Assembly (NCBI RefSeq): GCF_024166365.1
Contig: NC_064839.1
Location: 33,430,378 to 33,494,377, forward strand
DNA: 64,000 nt
Source of the DNA: Elephas maximus indicus
Lineage: Eukaryota > Chordata > Mammalia > Proboscidea > Elephantidae
Direction: 5' to 3'
This document shows positions 21,792 through 31,826 of this stretch, piece after piece. The notes below the pieces were generated by a model. That model was not told where the DNA came from and did not search any database. It was given only the letters and a program-made list of their open reading frames with translations. Position numbers and translations under genes: made by a program. Positions within the stretch are counted from its first letter, which is position 1. Each line of letters begins with the position of its first letter.

Positions 21792-22745
21792 ACAAGGGGA
21801 AGGAGACAGAGTCAAGATCAACATCAGCATAAAGCTGATGATTCCGAGGTGAAGGTCAAACATACCTCCACCCTCCAATCTTTTTACCAATTCTGACATC
21901 AGCTATCCCTCCCACAGCACTCTCTACTTCTCTGTTGGGTTCAATAATTCATTGCAACGGCCACACAAAACTCACAGGCTATACTCACAGTTATGGGTTT
22001 TATTAGAGAAGTAACAGGTTACAATTCAGGATCAGGAACAACTCAGGATACAGCTCTTAGACCAGGACAGCTTCTTCTTGGCCATGCCTTCAGGCAGGCC
22101 TCTATCTAGACTCTCAAACCCTTGGCCCTCGGCCTCTCAGCTCTTGGTCTGGCCTCTGCCCTGCTCAGGGCAGTGTTCCAGCTGTTTAGCTCTATCGACA
22201 AGTGCCTGGAGGTACCCTACCCCACCAGCAAACCTCTTGCCCTAAGGCGCTCAGCACACTCGGTGGGTTGGCACACCCACTATAGCCACTTTACTCCATG
22301 GGCTGAGAAGCCCACTGCACCATCTTGCACCAGTCTCCTGGCTTTGCTGCTGCTGTTTCTCTGCTGTGCTTGCCACTGCTTCTAGCTGTTCTCTCTTATA
22401 ACAGCTCTCTCTGTCTCCTGGGTCTAGGAGGTTCTCAGTGCAGAGACCCTGGGTCCAAAGGACGCACCCCATTCCTGGCTCTTCTGATGGTAGTGATTTT
22501 TTTTTTTTGCTTCTGGGAATGGTTGCCTTTAAGCTTAGTGGAATGGCAAAACTGACCAATCCCCTTGTTAGGATTGTATATACCTTATTTGCATGGTCCC
22601 ACCCCCACAAGGGTTTCATGCATCTTATTTGCATTATTATCAGGGTGTCCAATCCCTTGGTGGGCCACAAGTACCTTATTTGCATATTCCCACACAATCA
22701 TTTTATGGGAGTCACGAGACCATGTATGGCTAGAAGGGCGATACT
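21792..22745 (-). repeat. LTR-like retroviral repeat, copy 2
   Basis: This is the better preserved partner of 898-1755. On the minus strand it reads through 'aataaaacccataactgtgag', giving an AATAAA signal (plus-strand 21998-22003). Its length of about 950 bp and lack of coding sequence suit a solo LTR. Confidence 0.55.
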
Positions 22746-24202
22746 AAGTAATTCTCTGCACCGTATGGAGGAGGTTTACACCAAAACCTGTTGAAGAGCT
22801 GTTGGGAAGGACCAGTGAAAGGGAGCAGGTGATGCTTTGAGGTTGGGGAGGCAGGAGTAGAGCCCACACACACTGAAGACAGGCTGGTGCAAGAGGAGAA
22901 AAGAGCAGAGGAGCAAGCAGACAGGGCTTCCTGTGCCCACCCAAATGGGCACAGCCCCAGCTGTCACAAGAACAGCCATCCTAGGGACTGGGCCAGCAGT
23001 GAGGCGGCCAGACAGCCCATGCTCCATAAATACTCCAAATGTCCACACAGTGCAAGTCACTGGGCTGGGTGCCAGGACTCAGATGAACCTATCTTCATCC
23101 TTGCCCTTGGGAGTGCCTGGTTGCTTGGGGGAGAAAAACAACCAATCTAACTTCAACCCAGTACTAGAGTCAACTGCGGACAAAGCTCGGGGGGGGGGGG
23201 CAGAAAGGGGTAGTGCCCAGCAGAGGGGGCAACATTTGAGCCAGGCCTTAAACATGGGCAGAAGTTCGCTGAGCAGAGCAGAGGGCATTTGGCAGAGAGG
23301 ACAGAAGACACAGGGGCTTGGAGGTAGGAGGCAAGGGGCAGGACTTGTGTCTGAAGCAAAGGGCAGCTGGGAAGGAGGTGACCAGATGGAAAGGGGGGGG
23401 TCTAGGTCAGTTTGAGTGAATCCGGACTTTATCCTGAGGGCAGTGGGGAGCTAGAGAAGATTTTAAAGAAGCGAGTGACATGGTCAAATTTGTGTTTTAT
23501 ATCAATCCCTGCAGCCAGAGTTTGGAGGTTGAGTTTAAGAGGATGTGCGAAGACGCTGGGGTAGTGTCCAGCCAGAGATGGTGACTGCCTTGCAAGGGCA
23601 GCAGCCTTGTTAATGGAAAGGAGGGAGCTTATTCAAGGGCTGTTTGGGAGATGGAATGGAGATAGAGGAGAGGGTGGGGCACCAAACAGAGGGAGGTGCC
23701 CAGGACACCGGGTTTCTGTCTTAACAGCACCAGCAAGGTCTCCAACAGGAGCTGGGAACCTCCCCAAAAGCAGACCCAAGAGGAGAGGCACAAGGTAGAG
23801 GGCTGGATTCTGGGGAGGCCAATTTGCCCCCCATCCCTGGACCCTGAGGCTAGCAAAGGTCCATGGAATATGGACATGAGCACGCACAACACACAACACA
23901 CACTGGATTCTGCCTAGATTCTCTTCCCACTGGTCTTTTCCCCAGTCTGTACCTCGGTTTCTTCACCTGTAGAATGGGGAGGAGGTTGGCCCAGAAGCAA
24001 GATCTAGGTCGTTTTGTTGGGCCACACAATGCCCTAGACTGGGGAAGGGAGATTGAGGGGGAGATGTGACATAAAAATGTACAGCACTTTAGTTGCCCCA
24101 GAGAGGCGCGCTGCTTCCTCATTGATGGAGGAAGGGTGGCACGCGGAGGAAACCCTGTTCCCCACTGCCGCCGCGGGGCCCAGACTCACGTCCTGCCTGC
24201 AG
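22746..24202. other. Region left of carboxylesterase remnant
   Basis: I searched for the carboxylesterase signal-peptide exon and the following exon and found neither. Part of 23400-23600 ('gactttatcctgagggcagtggggagc…gtgacatggtc') belongs to the same ancient repeat as 47570-47650. A G run lies near 23190-23200. No gene recognised. Confidence 0.45.
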
Positions 24203-24350
24203 GTACCTCCAGGAGTCCTAGGGGGCAGATCACCTCCATGGACTTCAACACCTGGAAACAATAAACGTGGCTGTGCTTGAGTGAACGTGCTTGTACCTGA
24301 ACGTGTACGCGCCACTTGGCGCGCGCGCGCGCGGGGACGCTCCACTGCCC
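24203..24350 (+). pseudogene. CES4A: CES4A-like exon remnant ('EDCLYLNVY' exon)
   Basis: This matches the exon of carboxylesterase 4A, a predicted secreted serine esterase, that carries CLQESWGQLASM…KWLRFSEDCLYLNVYAP. Reading across breaks, the codons give YLQES, stop, G-Q-I-T-S-M, then DFNTWKQ, stop, TWLCLSE, and after a further shift CLYLNVYAP. Visible lesions are TAG at 24219-24221 in place of Trp, an extra G in the G run after it, TAA at 24262-24264, and a 1-bp loss just before TGCTTGTAC. A GC run (24319-24333) has expanded where the family encodes A-R-A-P. The acceptor (ctgcctgcag) and donor (gtgagt) survive. The gene call rests on this exon, the next one and the terminal exon, plus the position left of CBFB. 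Confidence 0.85.
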
Positions 24351-24410
24351 GTGAGTACTCCGCCTTTAATCCCGCGCCATCCCGCTCGGGGCTGGGTCCT
24401 CCGGATCCAA

Positions 24411-24545
24411 ATGATGGTCTGGTTCTCGGGAGGCGCCTTCCTGTGAGCTCCGCATCCACGTACGAGGGCTCGGAGCTGGCAGCCCACGAGCAGGTGGTTG
24501 CTTGCGGCTCTGCACTGCAAGCCTTGGCGTCCCAAGCTCCTCGGC
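24411..24545 (+). pseudogene. CES4A: CES4A-like exon remnant ('MVWFPGGAF' exon)
   Basis: The sequence encodes M-V-W-F-S-G-G-A-F-L, the oxyanion-hole region of carboxylesterases (family V-M-V-W-[FI]-x-G-G). A 1-bp deletion then makes a TGA at 24444-24446. In the next frame it continues VSSASTYEGSELAAHEQVV, matching the family's SSYEGSDLAAREKVV. The end of the exon is scrambled. The splice acceptor appears lost: the expected cag|gtgatggtc reads caaatgatggtc. The preceding intron is only about 60 bp. This supports a dead gene rather than a sequencing slip. Confidence 0.85.
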
Positions 24546-25250
24546 GTGGGCGGTCCGGGGGGGGCGGGATGGGCAGGAGGCGGGGCGAGGGCGGGCCTCC
24601 CCAGACAGCGGCTCTAGGGTGCGGGGGCATTGCGCTGAGAGGGGCGTGGCCTCTGGGGCGTGGTTGCGTACGGGGCGGGGTGGGGTGGGGCTTGACGCCT
24701 GGTGGAAAAGGCGGGCTCTGGACGGCCGCAGTCCGGTGGGGCCAACTCTAAAGAAGGAGTTGTGGTCGCCAGATGGCGTCTCTGTGGGGTTGGGTAGGAC
24801 AAGGCCCGGCAGAAACTCTCTGGATGCCAACCGTCTGGGCCCGGGACACTGCCCCACATATTTGCCCTGACATGCCCCACAAGGACTGCATTGTCAGCCC
24901 GACCAGAACACTCCCTCTCCCTCACCTTTTCCCAATCAGTCCCCAGATCCTAAATGTGTCTAGAACGTCCCTTTCTGTCCCCTGACGCACACTCTTCATG
25001 CACTCAAGCATTCAACACTCATTCACCAGAGCTATCTTTGTGCCCAGCCCAGAACTAGAGCTGGGATCCAAGGATGATGCCGACATGAAGCTGGTCCTCC
25101 GGAGGCTTGCCACATTAGAACATAAAATTACAATTTAGCATGATGCGAGCTGTAACGGGGGAGCGCAGGCACTTGAGAGCATAGAGGAGGGGTCTGACCC
25201 AGCCTAGATGAGCAGAGGAGGCTTCCTAGCAGAAGTGACATCTGAGCTGA
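24546..25250. other. CpG-rich tail of CES4A remnant
   Basis: 24546-24830 is very GC-rich and holds the degraded continuation of the esterase gene. A stretch at 24598-24640 faintly resembles the next exon ('agcggctctagggtgcg'), but I cannot confirm it. Nothing recognisable lies in 24830-25250. The exons for the catalytic serine and histidine are absent. Confidence 0.45.
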
Positions 25251-25259
25251 ACCTTGGCT

Positions 25260-25690
25260 AGCCTTGTGACTTCTATATCCACATTCTCTCCTTTCTATCC
25301 ATTCTCCTATGGCACTAAAGAGGTTTTCTGAAATATCATCTGGCCAAGTCACTCACCAGCTTAAAATTCTTCACGGCTCCCTCTGCCCCCAGGATAAAGT
25401 CATGGCCCCTTAGCCTGGCATGAAAGACTCTTCAGAATCTTTTGATGCCATCTCCTCTCCATCACCTTCACAGATTTTACTGTGAAGTAAATTGTACTTT
25501 ACTCCTTGTGCTTCCTACAAAAGCCTAGATCTTTCAGGTTTGGTCTCCAAGCCTTTCCTCATTCTGTTCTTTCTGCCTGGAAGGTATTCCTCACCATGCG
25601 CTTTCTAGCTCTTTTCTTAAAGATCTGTTTAAATATCTAAATATTTAGGCCTGTCTAAGTATCATCTCTGTAAAGCCTTCCTGGACCCCA
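25260..25690 (+). repeat. L2-like ancient LINE fragment
   Basis: 'cttaaaattcttcacggctccc', 'aggataaagtcatggccccttagcctggcatgaaagac' and 'ttctttctgcctggaaggtattcc' follow the order of the mammalian L2 3' region. It lies between the esterase exon remnants. Confidence 0.6.
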
Positions 25691-25767
25691 ACTCTCAACA
25701 GGAAAGTAAATGAGGGAGGCAGGATGAAGAGAGATATGAATAATCTGCTTTCCTTTCTTCTGAGCAG

Positions 25768-25936
25768 AAACTCCAATGGTGGGAAGCTGCCCTACTGGCC
25801 ATGCTATGAGAAGGATGAGAAGTACCTGCAGCTGAATGTCACCATGAACGTGGGTGTGAAGCTTAAAGAGAAGAAGATAGACTTCTGGATGAGACTGCTC
25901 CAAAATTAAAGAGCCAATGAGCAAAGGCAATTCTGA
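25768..25936 (+). pseudogene. CES4A: CES4A-like terminal exon, shortened C-terminus
   Basis: The acceptor 'tttcttctgagcag' opens a frame whose first base completes a Gly codon. It encodes NSNGGKLPYWPCYEKDEKYL and on to a KLKEKK…FWMRLLQN end, typical of the carboxylesterase C-terminus and closest to my memory of CES4A. A TAA at 25907-25909 ends it. Beyond that stop the same frame encodes R-A-N-E-Q-R-Q-F and then TGA at 25934-25936. This matches the remembered CES4A tail, so the TAA replaces a Gln codon and removes nine residues. This exon is far better kept than those at 24.2-24.5 kb, but without the middle exons it is part of a pseudogene. Confidence 0.85.
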
Positions 25937-27559
25937 GGGTGCCTATGCAAGAGGAAGCCCTAGGGCTTGTCCTACCACCCAGGCTTTGGGGAGACTGACC
26001 ATGGACTGTGGACAAGTGTCCTGCCCACCCTGATCTAGAACCTCCAGGGGCGCCCTACTCCAGGCCAGAGGCAGAGCCTTAGCCTGTTGTTTGACTGCAG
26101 CTTCCTCCCCAGCTTGAGCTTCCATGATACTCACCTACCTCATTGTCTCCGTCAGGTTAGAGCAAGCCCTTTCCCTGTCACACTGTGCCCAGCACCCCAG
26201 CTTCAGGACAACCCCTTCCCTCCCTTCTCCAAATCCTATCCTTCAAGGTCTACTCGCAGCCACTTCATATGGGAACTTCACCTAGACTGCCACTGCCCCT
26301 GTCATTGCACTCTGCTTGTCATTTATCATCCATCCTGCTCAACCTCATGACTGTTCACATTGCCCTTGAGGCCTCGGGTTGGTTATTTGTGACAAGGAGT
26401 GAAGCTTTGATTGCTTAGGATCTTCTCCTTCCCTTCCACCTCTGCCAGGACTTAAAGTCTGGACACAGGGTGGTCCTCAATAAAGACGTGGTGACTTTAT
26501 CTATAAAATGGTTAGGGAAGTAGATGGTCTCCTGAGTGGAGCCCTTGAAGGAAGGGAGTGGTGCTGCCTATTCCTTGCTGGGCTGAGCCTGCTATGATAA
26601 GTCAAGAGGAGCTGCAGCAAAGCTGCCTAGATTGCCAAGCACTTGGCTTTATTCTTTTTTGTTTGTTTGTTTCTTTGTTCCAGGTTCATAATTTATTGTA
26701 CAAATTGAGTATCACATGATGAGTTGAGAGCTTCTCCAGGCATGAGAACTTACATGAGATTCAGGCAGCTTAGGATCTATTTGTGTTGCTTTCACAGCTG
26801 GAGGTTTTTTAGGCCTTAACTTGAAGTATAGGACAATAAAGCAAAATCTCTATATGTGGCCACATGGGACTTCCTGCCCTGGGGTCCTTGGGTACTCATT
26901 CTGTGGCCTGCTAGCACCGCCCCCAAAGGTCTGCTCCCTGGCTGGTCCAGGCCTGCATTTGAGTGTTGCTCACTCAGTTCCCCCCTCCTCAGGTTCTCCC
27001 CAACAAGTCTGGGATGGAGCTTCTCCAACAGCAACCTGCCCAGAGGTCCTCCTCCCTCAATTTAGGAGTGTAGCTGAGCAAGAGCCAGGGCTCAGCCAGG
27101 CTGAGGCCAATGTGAGGATCATAGGAAACCCTAGAACCTTGTCTAAGAACCTGTGCATGGAAGGTTGACTGTGAACCTCCTGGGTGGGGGCTGGCCCCTT
27201 GCCTTCCACAGCCCCAGCACCCTCCCCACCTGGTTAGGAAGATGTCCTTCTTCCTGTCAGCTCCTCCCCAGGATGTCCTGCCAGATGAGGGTTCCCTGAG
27301 GGCTACCTAGTAAGGCCTGTCTCACCTCACCTTCCTGGTCCCCCAACGGCCTCCCAGTCTTTTCATAAAGCCTCCAGCCCCAGCTGGCAGGGAATGGGTC
27401 TCAGAACTGACTGGATCTTGGTGAAGGCCCCAGGACACTTCTGTGGCTTTTGTCCGGGTTGACTCTCCCCGGGTACCGAAAGGACAAACGTGAACCCATG
27501 CAAAGCTCACTTGGGCATAGTGTGCACATGGTCTCCTGCTGGCCCAGGCGGCTCTGCTG
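25937..27559. other. Intergenic DNA, no gene recognised
   Basis: It contains 'cctcaataaagacgtggtg' at 26476, which could be an old polyadenylation region of the esterase gene about 540 bp after its second stop. The rest has no exon or clear repeat that I can name. Confidence 0.4.
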
Positions 27560-28170
27560 GAGAAGCATCGTCCCCTCCTCCCCCAACATTCCCCCGCCCC
27601 CCAGAGCAGCAATTACCGGCCAAGGCGGCTGGGGAAGGGCCAATTAGTGCGGGAGACGCGGCTGCTCTGCCCGGCCCAGGCTGCCCGCAGCCCCTGAAGC
27701 GCGGCTGCCGCCGGACCCCAGGCCCCCACTGCTCGGCAGTAGCCACTCGCCGCCGCAGCCCTCCCTGCATGCAAACAGCGCCGGCTGCTAGGGAGCCCCG
27801 GGGGACGCGCGGTCCGGCCTCCCGCCAACTGCAGTGATGGATCCAGCCGCCTGGCGCAGGTCCAGGGCCAGGGCGGACGCTAGGGCGCCGGGAGCTACAA
27901 CTTGTTGCCGCTGAGTGGTGGGCGAGCAGGATGGGCCTCCCTGCAAGAACTTCAACATCCCTGACGGCCTGCGCCGTGGCGCCGCCATCAGCCGCCGGCT
28001 CGGCGGCACCGGCGCGGTGTCCCCGGTCTCAGGCAGGCGCTCCAAGCAGGGTGGGCGCCAGGGGCCCGGAATCCGGGCTCTACGCAAACCCTCCTGTCAT
28101 CTCGTGGCCCTCTTGCTCGGGGACCTCCAAGACCCTGTGCAATCTTGAGTCGTCCACCTATCGGACTTGG
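27560..28170. promoter_or_regulatory. CpG-rich island, function unknown
   Basis: This is dense in CpG and in GCC/GGC motifs, unlike the sequence on either side, and holds overlapping open frames on both strands that resemble no protein I know. It lies 11 kb upstream of the CBFB start. It could be a promoter of an unannotated transcript, a distal regulatory element, or a GC-rich processed pseudogene I fail to recognise. Confidence 0.45.
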
Positions 28171-29984
28171 CCCTAGCTCCCTTTAGCCCTCGCCCAGGAC
28201 TCTTGTCCACTTCCAGACCTTCCAGCCCCAGGAGCCAGAGGAGGAGGCTCTTCGCTGACCATGCCTTCTACCGGGCCAGAGCCCACACCGGTGACCTCAC
28301 CAAGAGTCACTGGTATCATTACGGATCCCGCACTGTTAACAGAGGAGTACCTACAGAAAATAGCTTTCATGGCAGGGTAGGGGGGCAGAGGGAGCACTTG
28401 CCACAGGCGAAAGCCTAAGGGGGGAGGGGTGCCAGATGAGGAGTGGAATGACATTCTGAGGCGCCACAAATATGAAAGGCACCTGACCCAGGCAGCCAAA
28501 CAAGAAGGGAGAAGGGGTTTCTGCTGACAAGTCACCGCTATCACTCTATTCGTCTTGAAATGGGGGGGGGGGGGGCGCAACTAAGAAATTACCCTGGCTC
28601 TGGAATTGGAGAGGGGGGAGCACAACATGGAGATTGTCCCTTCGTGTGTAATCAGATGCAGATCTAAGGTATGGCAGTGCCCAGTGCACCACTTCAAAGG
28701 GGGGTTGCACTACTGAGCGTTTCTATTAACCAATGCAGTTTCCGTCTCCAGCTGTGAGACATCATTCAGCAAGTTAAAACTAATGCTTTTGTATTTGAGA
28801 ACCTCCATGGGTCAAGGGAGACTGTGTGATCTTGCTCTGCTAAGTATAGAAAAAGAAGAAACAAAAAATGACTTTGAGCACATTGTACACCAGTTTTCAT
28901 CAGTGAAAGCAAGGAAGGTACAGTTGTAATTTTCATGTAGTGCCATAATGTGTTACGATTAACAAGCTTGACTTGTATTTTTGAGCTGATATTATGGTAA
29001 AGGTATCTAAAAAATGGGTGTCATGTTTGGACAGTAAGGCACAAGAACCCTGTTATAGAGAAGCCCGAAAGTGGAAGAAAAGCCTTTTAGTAAATTAGCA
29101 GCAGTAGCAGGAAAATTCATCAAAAGCTGACAGAGGCGCCTGTGGCTGGTTCATGTCTCTTGGCTGAGCAGCAGCTCTCCTGGCCTGGGGAAGGGCAGGT
29201 GGCCTCCAGTGCCTTCCAGACACCACACACCTAAGACTCCAAGACCCCGGCCCTGTTGCTGGCCTAGAGCACTTGACAGGGCATCATTGTCAATGTGCTG
29301 CTTCTGAATCACAGGACTCTCCAGTGGAAGGTAAGGCAGGGGTCTTGGGTTTCGATACGTCTGTTCCCTCTGCTGTTATCTCAGACATTCACTTGGCCTC
29401 TCTGATCCTCTCTACTGGGAGAAATCCTGACCTTGCCTGGCTTCTAGATGGTCAATACATCCACAGCACTCAAGTAGCATATCTGGGGAAAGAATGCTTT
29501 TCTGAACGTGAGGATGTAACTATATCTGAAGAGCCCTTGTTAATGGAGGTCTAATGTGAGAAGCAGGGAGGCAGCCTAGATGTGGAACCCAGTATCCTGG
29601 CCAGCACCCCCTCCCACAGCGCCCAAGTATGGCAGGCAGAAGGGTTGCTGCAGTGCACAACTCCAAAGGGTTCAACTTGTAGGGTTTACAGTGGGAATGA
29701 GCCCCTGGCTGTAATCTGAGCTCTGTGGCCTATCTCCTCTGGGCATGCCACTCACTCACATACTCACATCACGCACGTCTCAGAGAAGGCTCTGCTAGGT
29801 GACTGCTTGGTCACCCACCATCTAACCCAAAATACCCACATCGGGCAGTCCTTGCAGCCACTTCCCTCCCTCCAGTCTACCCATGCTACCTTCAGCTCTG
29901 GCATAATCTTTGTTCCAGCCAGGTGAACCACAGTCATTTGAAGCTGAAAGAAGCAGAACCTTTTGAAAGGGCATTCTGGCACTG
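28171..29984. other. Intergenic DNA with fragments of a hAT-like repeat
   Basis: 28668-28785 matches part of the small element at 31373-31545 ('taaggtatggca', 'ctccagctgtgagacatcattcagca'). 28339-28362 ('cagaggagtacctacagaaaatag') matches that element's other end in reverse. A G run lies at 28562-28574. No gene recognised. Confidence 0.5.
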
Positions 29985-30914
29985 CCCATTGTTGCTTTAG
30001 GTGCTGTTGAGTCAGTTCTGACTTGCCTAACCCTACATACAACAGAACAAAAAACTGCCTGGTCCTGCGCCATCCTCACAATCGTTACGCTTGAGCCCAT
30101 TGTTGCAGTCACTGTGTCAATCCATCTCGTTGACGGACTTCCTCTTTTTCACTGACCCTCTACTTTACCAATCACGATGTCCTTCTCCAGGGACTGAACC
30201 TCCCTGATAACATGTCCAAAGTACGTGAGACAAAGACTTCCCATCCTTGCTTCTAGTGAATGTTCTGGCTGTACTTCTTCCAACACAGATTTGTTCCTTC
30301 TTGTGGCAGTCTGTGGTGTATTAAATATTCTCCACCAACACCATAATTCAAAGGCATCAATTCTTCTTCAGTCTTTCTCATTCATTGTCCAGCTTTGCCA
30401 TGCATATGAGGTGACTGAAAACACCATGGCTTGGGTCAGGCGCACCTTAGTCCTTAAAGTGACATCTTTGCTTTTTAACACTTTAAAGAAGTCTTTTGCA
30501 GCAGACTTGCCCAATGCAACACATTGTTTGATTTCTTGACTGTTGCTTCTGTGGGTGTTGATTATGGATCCAAGTAAAATGAAATCCTTGACAACTTCAA
30601 CCTTTTCTCCATTTATCATAATGTTGCTTATTGGTCCAGTTGTGAAGATTTTTTTCTTCATGTTGAGGTGAAATCCATACTGAAGGCTGTTAGTCTTTGA
30701 TCTTCATCAGTAAGTGGTTCAAGTCCTCTTCACTTTCAGGAAGCAGGGTTGTGTGATCTGCATATTGCAGGTTGTCAATGAGTCTTCCTCCAATCCTGAT
30801 GCCATATTCTTCTTCATATAGTCTAGCTTCTCTGATTATTTACTCAGCATACAGACTGAATAAATATGGTGAAAGGATACAATCCTGACGCACACTTTTC
30901 CTGATTTTAAACCA
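29985..30914 (-). pseudogene. RTE LINE 3' part (-), with 5' inversion
   Basis: A minus-strand RTE copy from the middle of the reverse transcriptase (DWFKI region) to the 3' end, with a 'gttgctttaggtgctgttgag' terminus. One open stretch covers 30368-30661. It is old, with frameshifts. The codon at the copy A/B stop TGA (12300) is sense here. Its upstream end is joined to an inverted RTE piece at 30919-31016. Confidence 0.85.
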
Positions 30915-30918
30915 TTTT

Positions 30919-31016
30919 TAGTAACATTAGGAAGAATGGGAATTCCAGAACACTTAATTGTGCTCATGAGGAACCTGTACATAGACCAAGAGGCAGTTAT
31001 TGGAACACAACAAGCT
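30919..31016 (+). mobile_element. Inverted 5' segment of the same RTE copy
   Basis: It encodes L-R-R-M-G-I-P-E-H-L-I-V-L-M-R-N-L-Y-I-D in plus orientation. In the RTE this lies immediately upstream of the sequence where the minus-strand copy begins. About 10-15 bp of RTE sequence is lost at the junction. This is the signature of a 5' inversion by twin priming. Confidence 0.8.
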
Positions 31017-31364
31017 GGTTTATGATACAAAGTATGGAGTTGTGCAAATCCTAGAATTCCATAGTTGGAAGGGACCTTGAAGGTTTTCATAGCCACTGTC
31101 CTTTGAGAGCTTGTCACTTTGTGCTAGACTCTAACCCAGGCACTTTCTGATGTTTTTGCCTGCCCAATAATTTCATTCATTTTCCCGTGACATCACATTG
31201 TCCACAGTGATTGATAATATCCACCAGTTATCAAAGATAAACAGGTGACTCAAACTTGGCCTATTAGAGACAATCTCAAGATCTTTGTAAGAATATTAAG
31301 AAAGAGTAGTTCTCAACTCACTGGTAGAATGGCCACCACTAGAGGGTGAGTCAGTGTATGAATG

Positions 31365-31553
31365 ATGCTAAGCAGAGGTGTAACTAAGGTATGGCAAGTA
31401 GGACATGTGCCCTGGGTGCCACTTGGGGAGGGGCACTAATGAGCAGTTTCTATTGGCCATCACAGTTTCCATCACCAGCTGTGAGAGATCATTCAGCAAT
31501 GTAAAACTAATCACCTAGGCACTATTTTCTGTAGATAGGCCCCTGATGCTAAG
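31365..31553 (+). mobile_element. Small hAT-like MITE with perfect 8-bp duplication
   Basis: The element 31373-31545 starts 'cagaggtgtaac' and ends 'taggcccctg', giving short CAG..GG inverted ends. It is flanked by exact 8-bp copies of 'atgctaag' (31365-31372 and 31546-31553). The 8-bp duplication and CAG ends are characteristic of hAT transposons. It is 173 bp long and non-coding. Related fragments lie at 28339 and 28668. Confidence 0.75.
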
Positions 31554-31640
31554 ACAGAAAAACAGAACCAAGAGACAGAGAGACACAGATTTTTGGTGTC
31601 CATGCTTAAACACCTTAATCTAGCCATGCCTGAACAATAG

Positions 31641-31826
31641 TAAGTGCTCAGCTGCTAACTGAATGGTTGGTGATTCGAACCCACCTAGGGGCTCCTCAGG
31701 AGAAAGGCCTAGCAATCTGCTCCCAGAAAGATTACAGCCTAGAAGACCCCATGGGGCAGTTCTACTCTGTTGCATGGGGTCGCTATGAATTGAAAATCGA
31801 CTCAATGGCGCCTAACAGCAACAGAA
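31641..31826 (+). repeat. Afrotherian tRNA-derived SINE, longer form (+)
   Basis: From 'taagtgctcagctgctaactgaa' to 'ctcaatggcgcctaacagcaacag', including the 'agattacagcctagaagaccc' segment. The 5' end is slightly truncated. Confidence 0.85.

Noticed and set aside
24598..24640. Next CES4A exon remnant
   Set aside because: The resemblance ('agcggctctagggtgcg') is too short in GC-rich DNA to support a call without an alignment.
24034..24857. Several long open frames on both strands at 24-24.9 kb as new genes
   Set aside because: They overlap the CES4A exon remnants in wrong frames or on the wrong strand, and result from high GC.
27490..28176. Coding gene in the CpG island at 27.5-28.2 kb
   Set aside because: Frames are open on both strands and in several phases, low in complexity, without a family match or splice sites I could trust.
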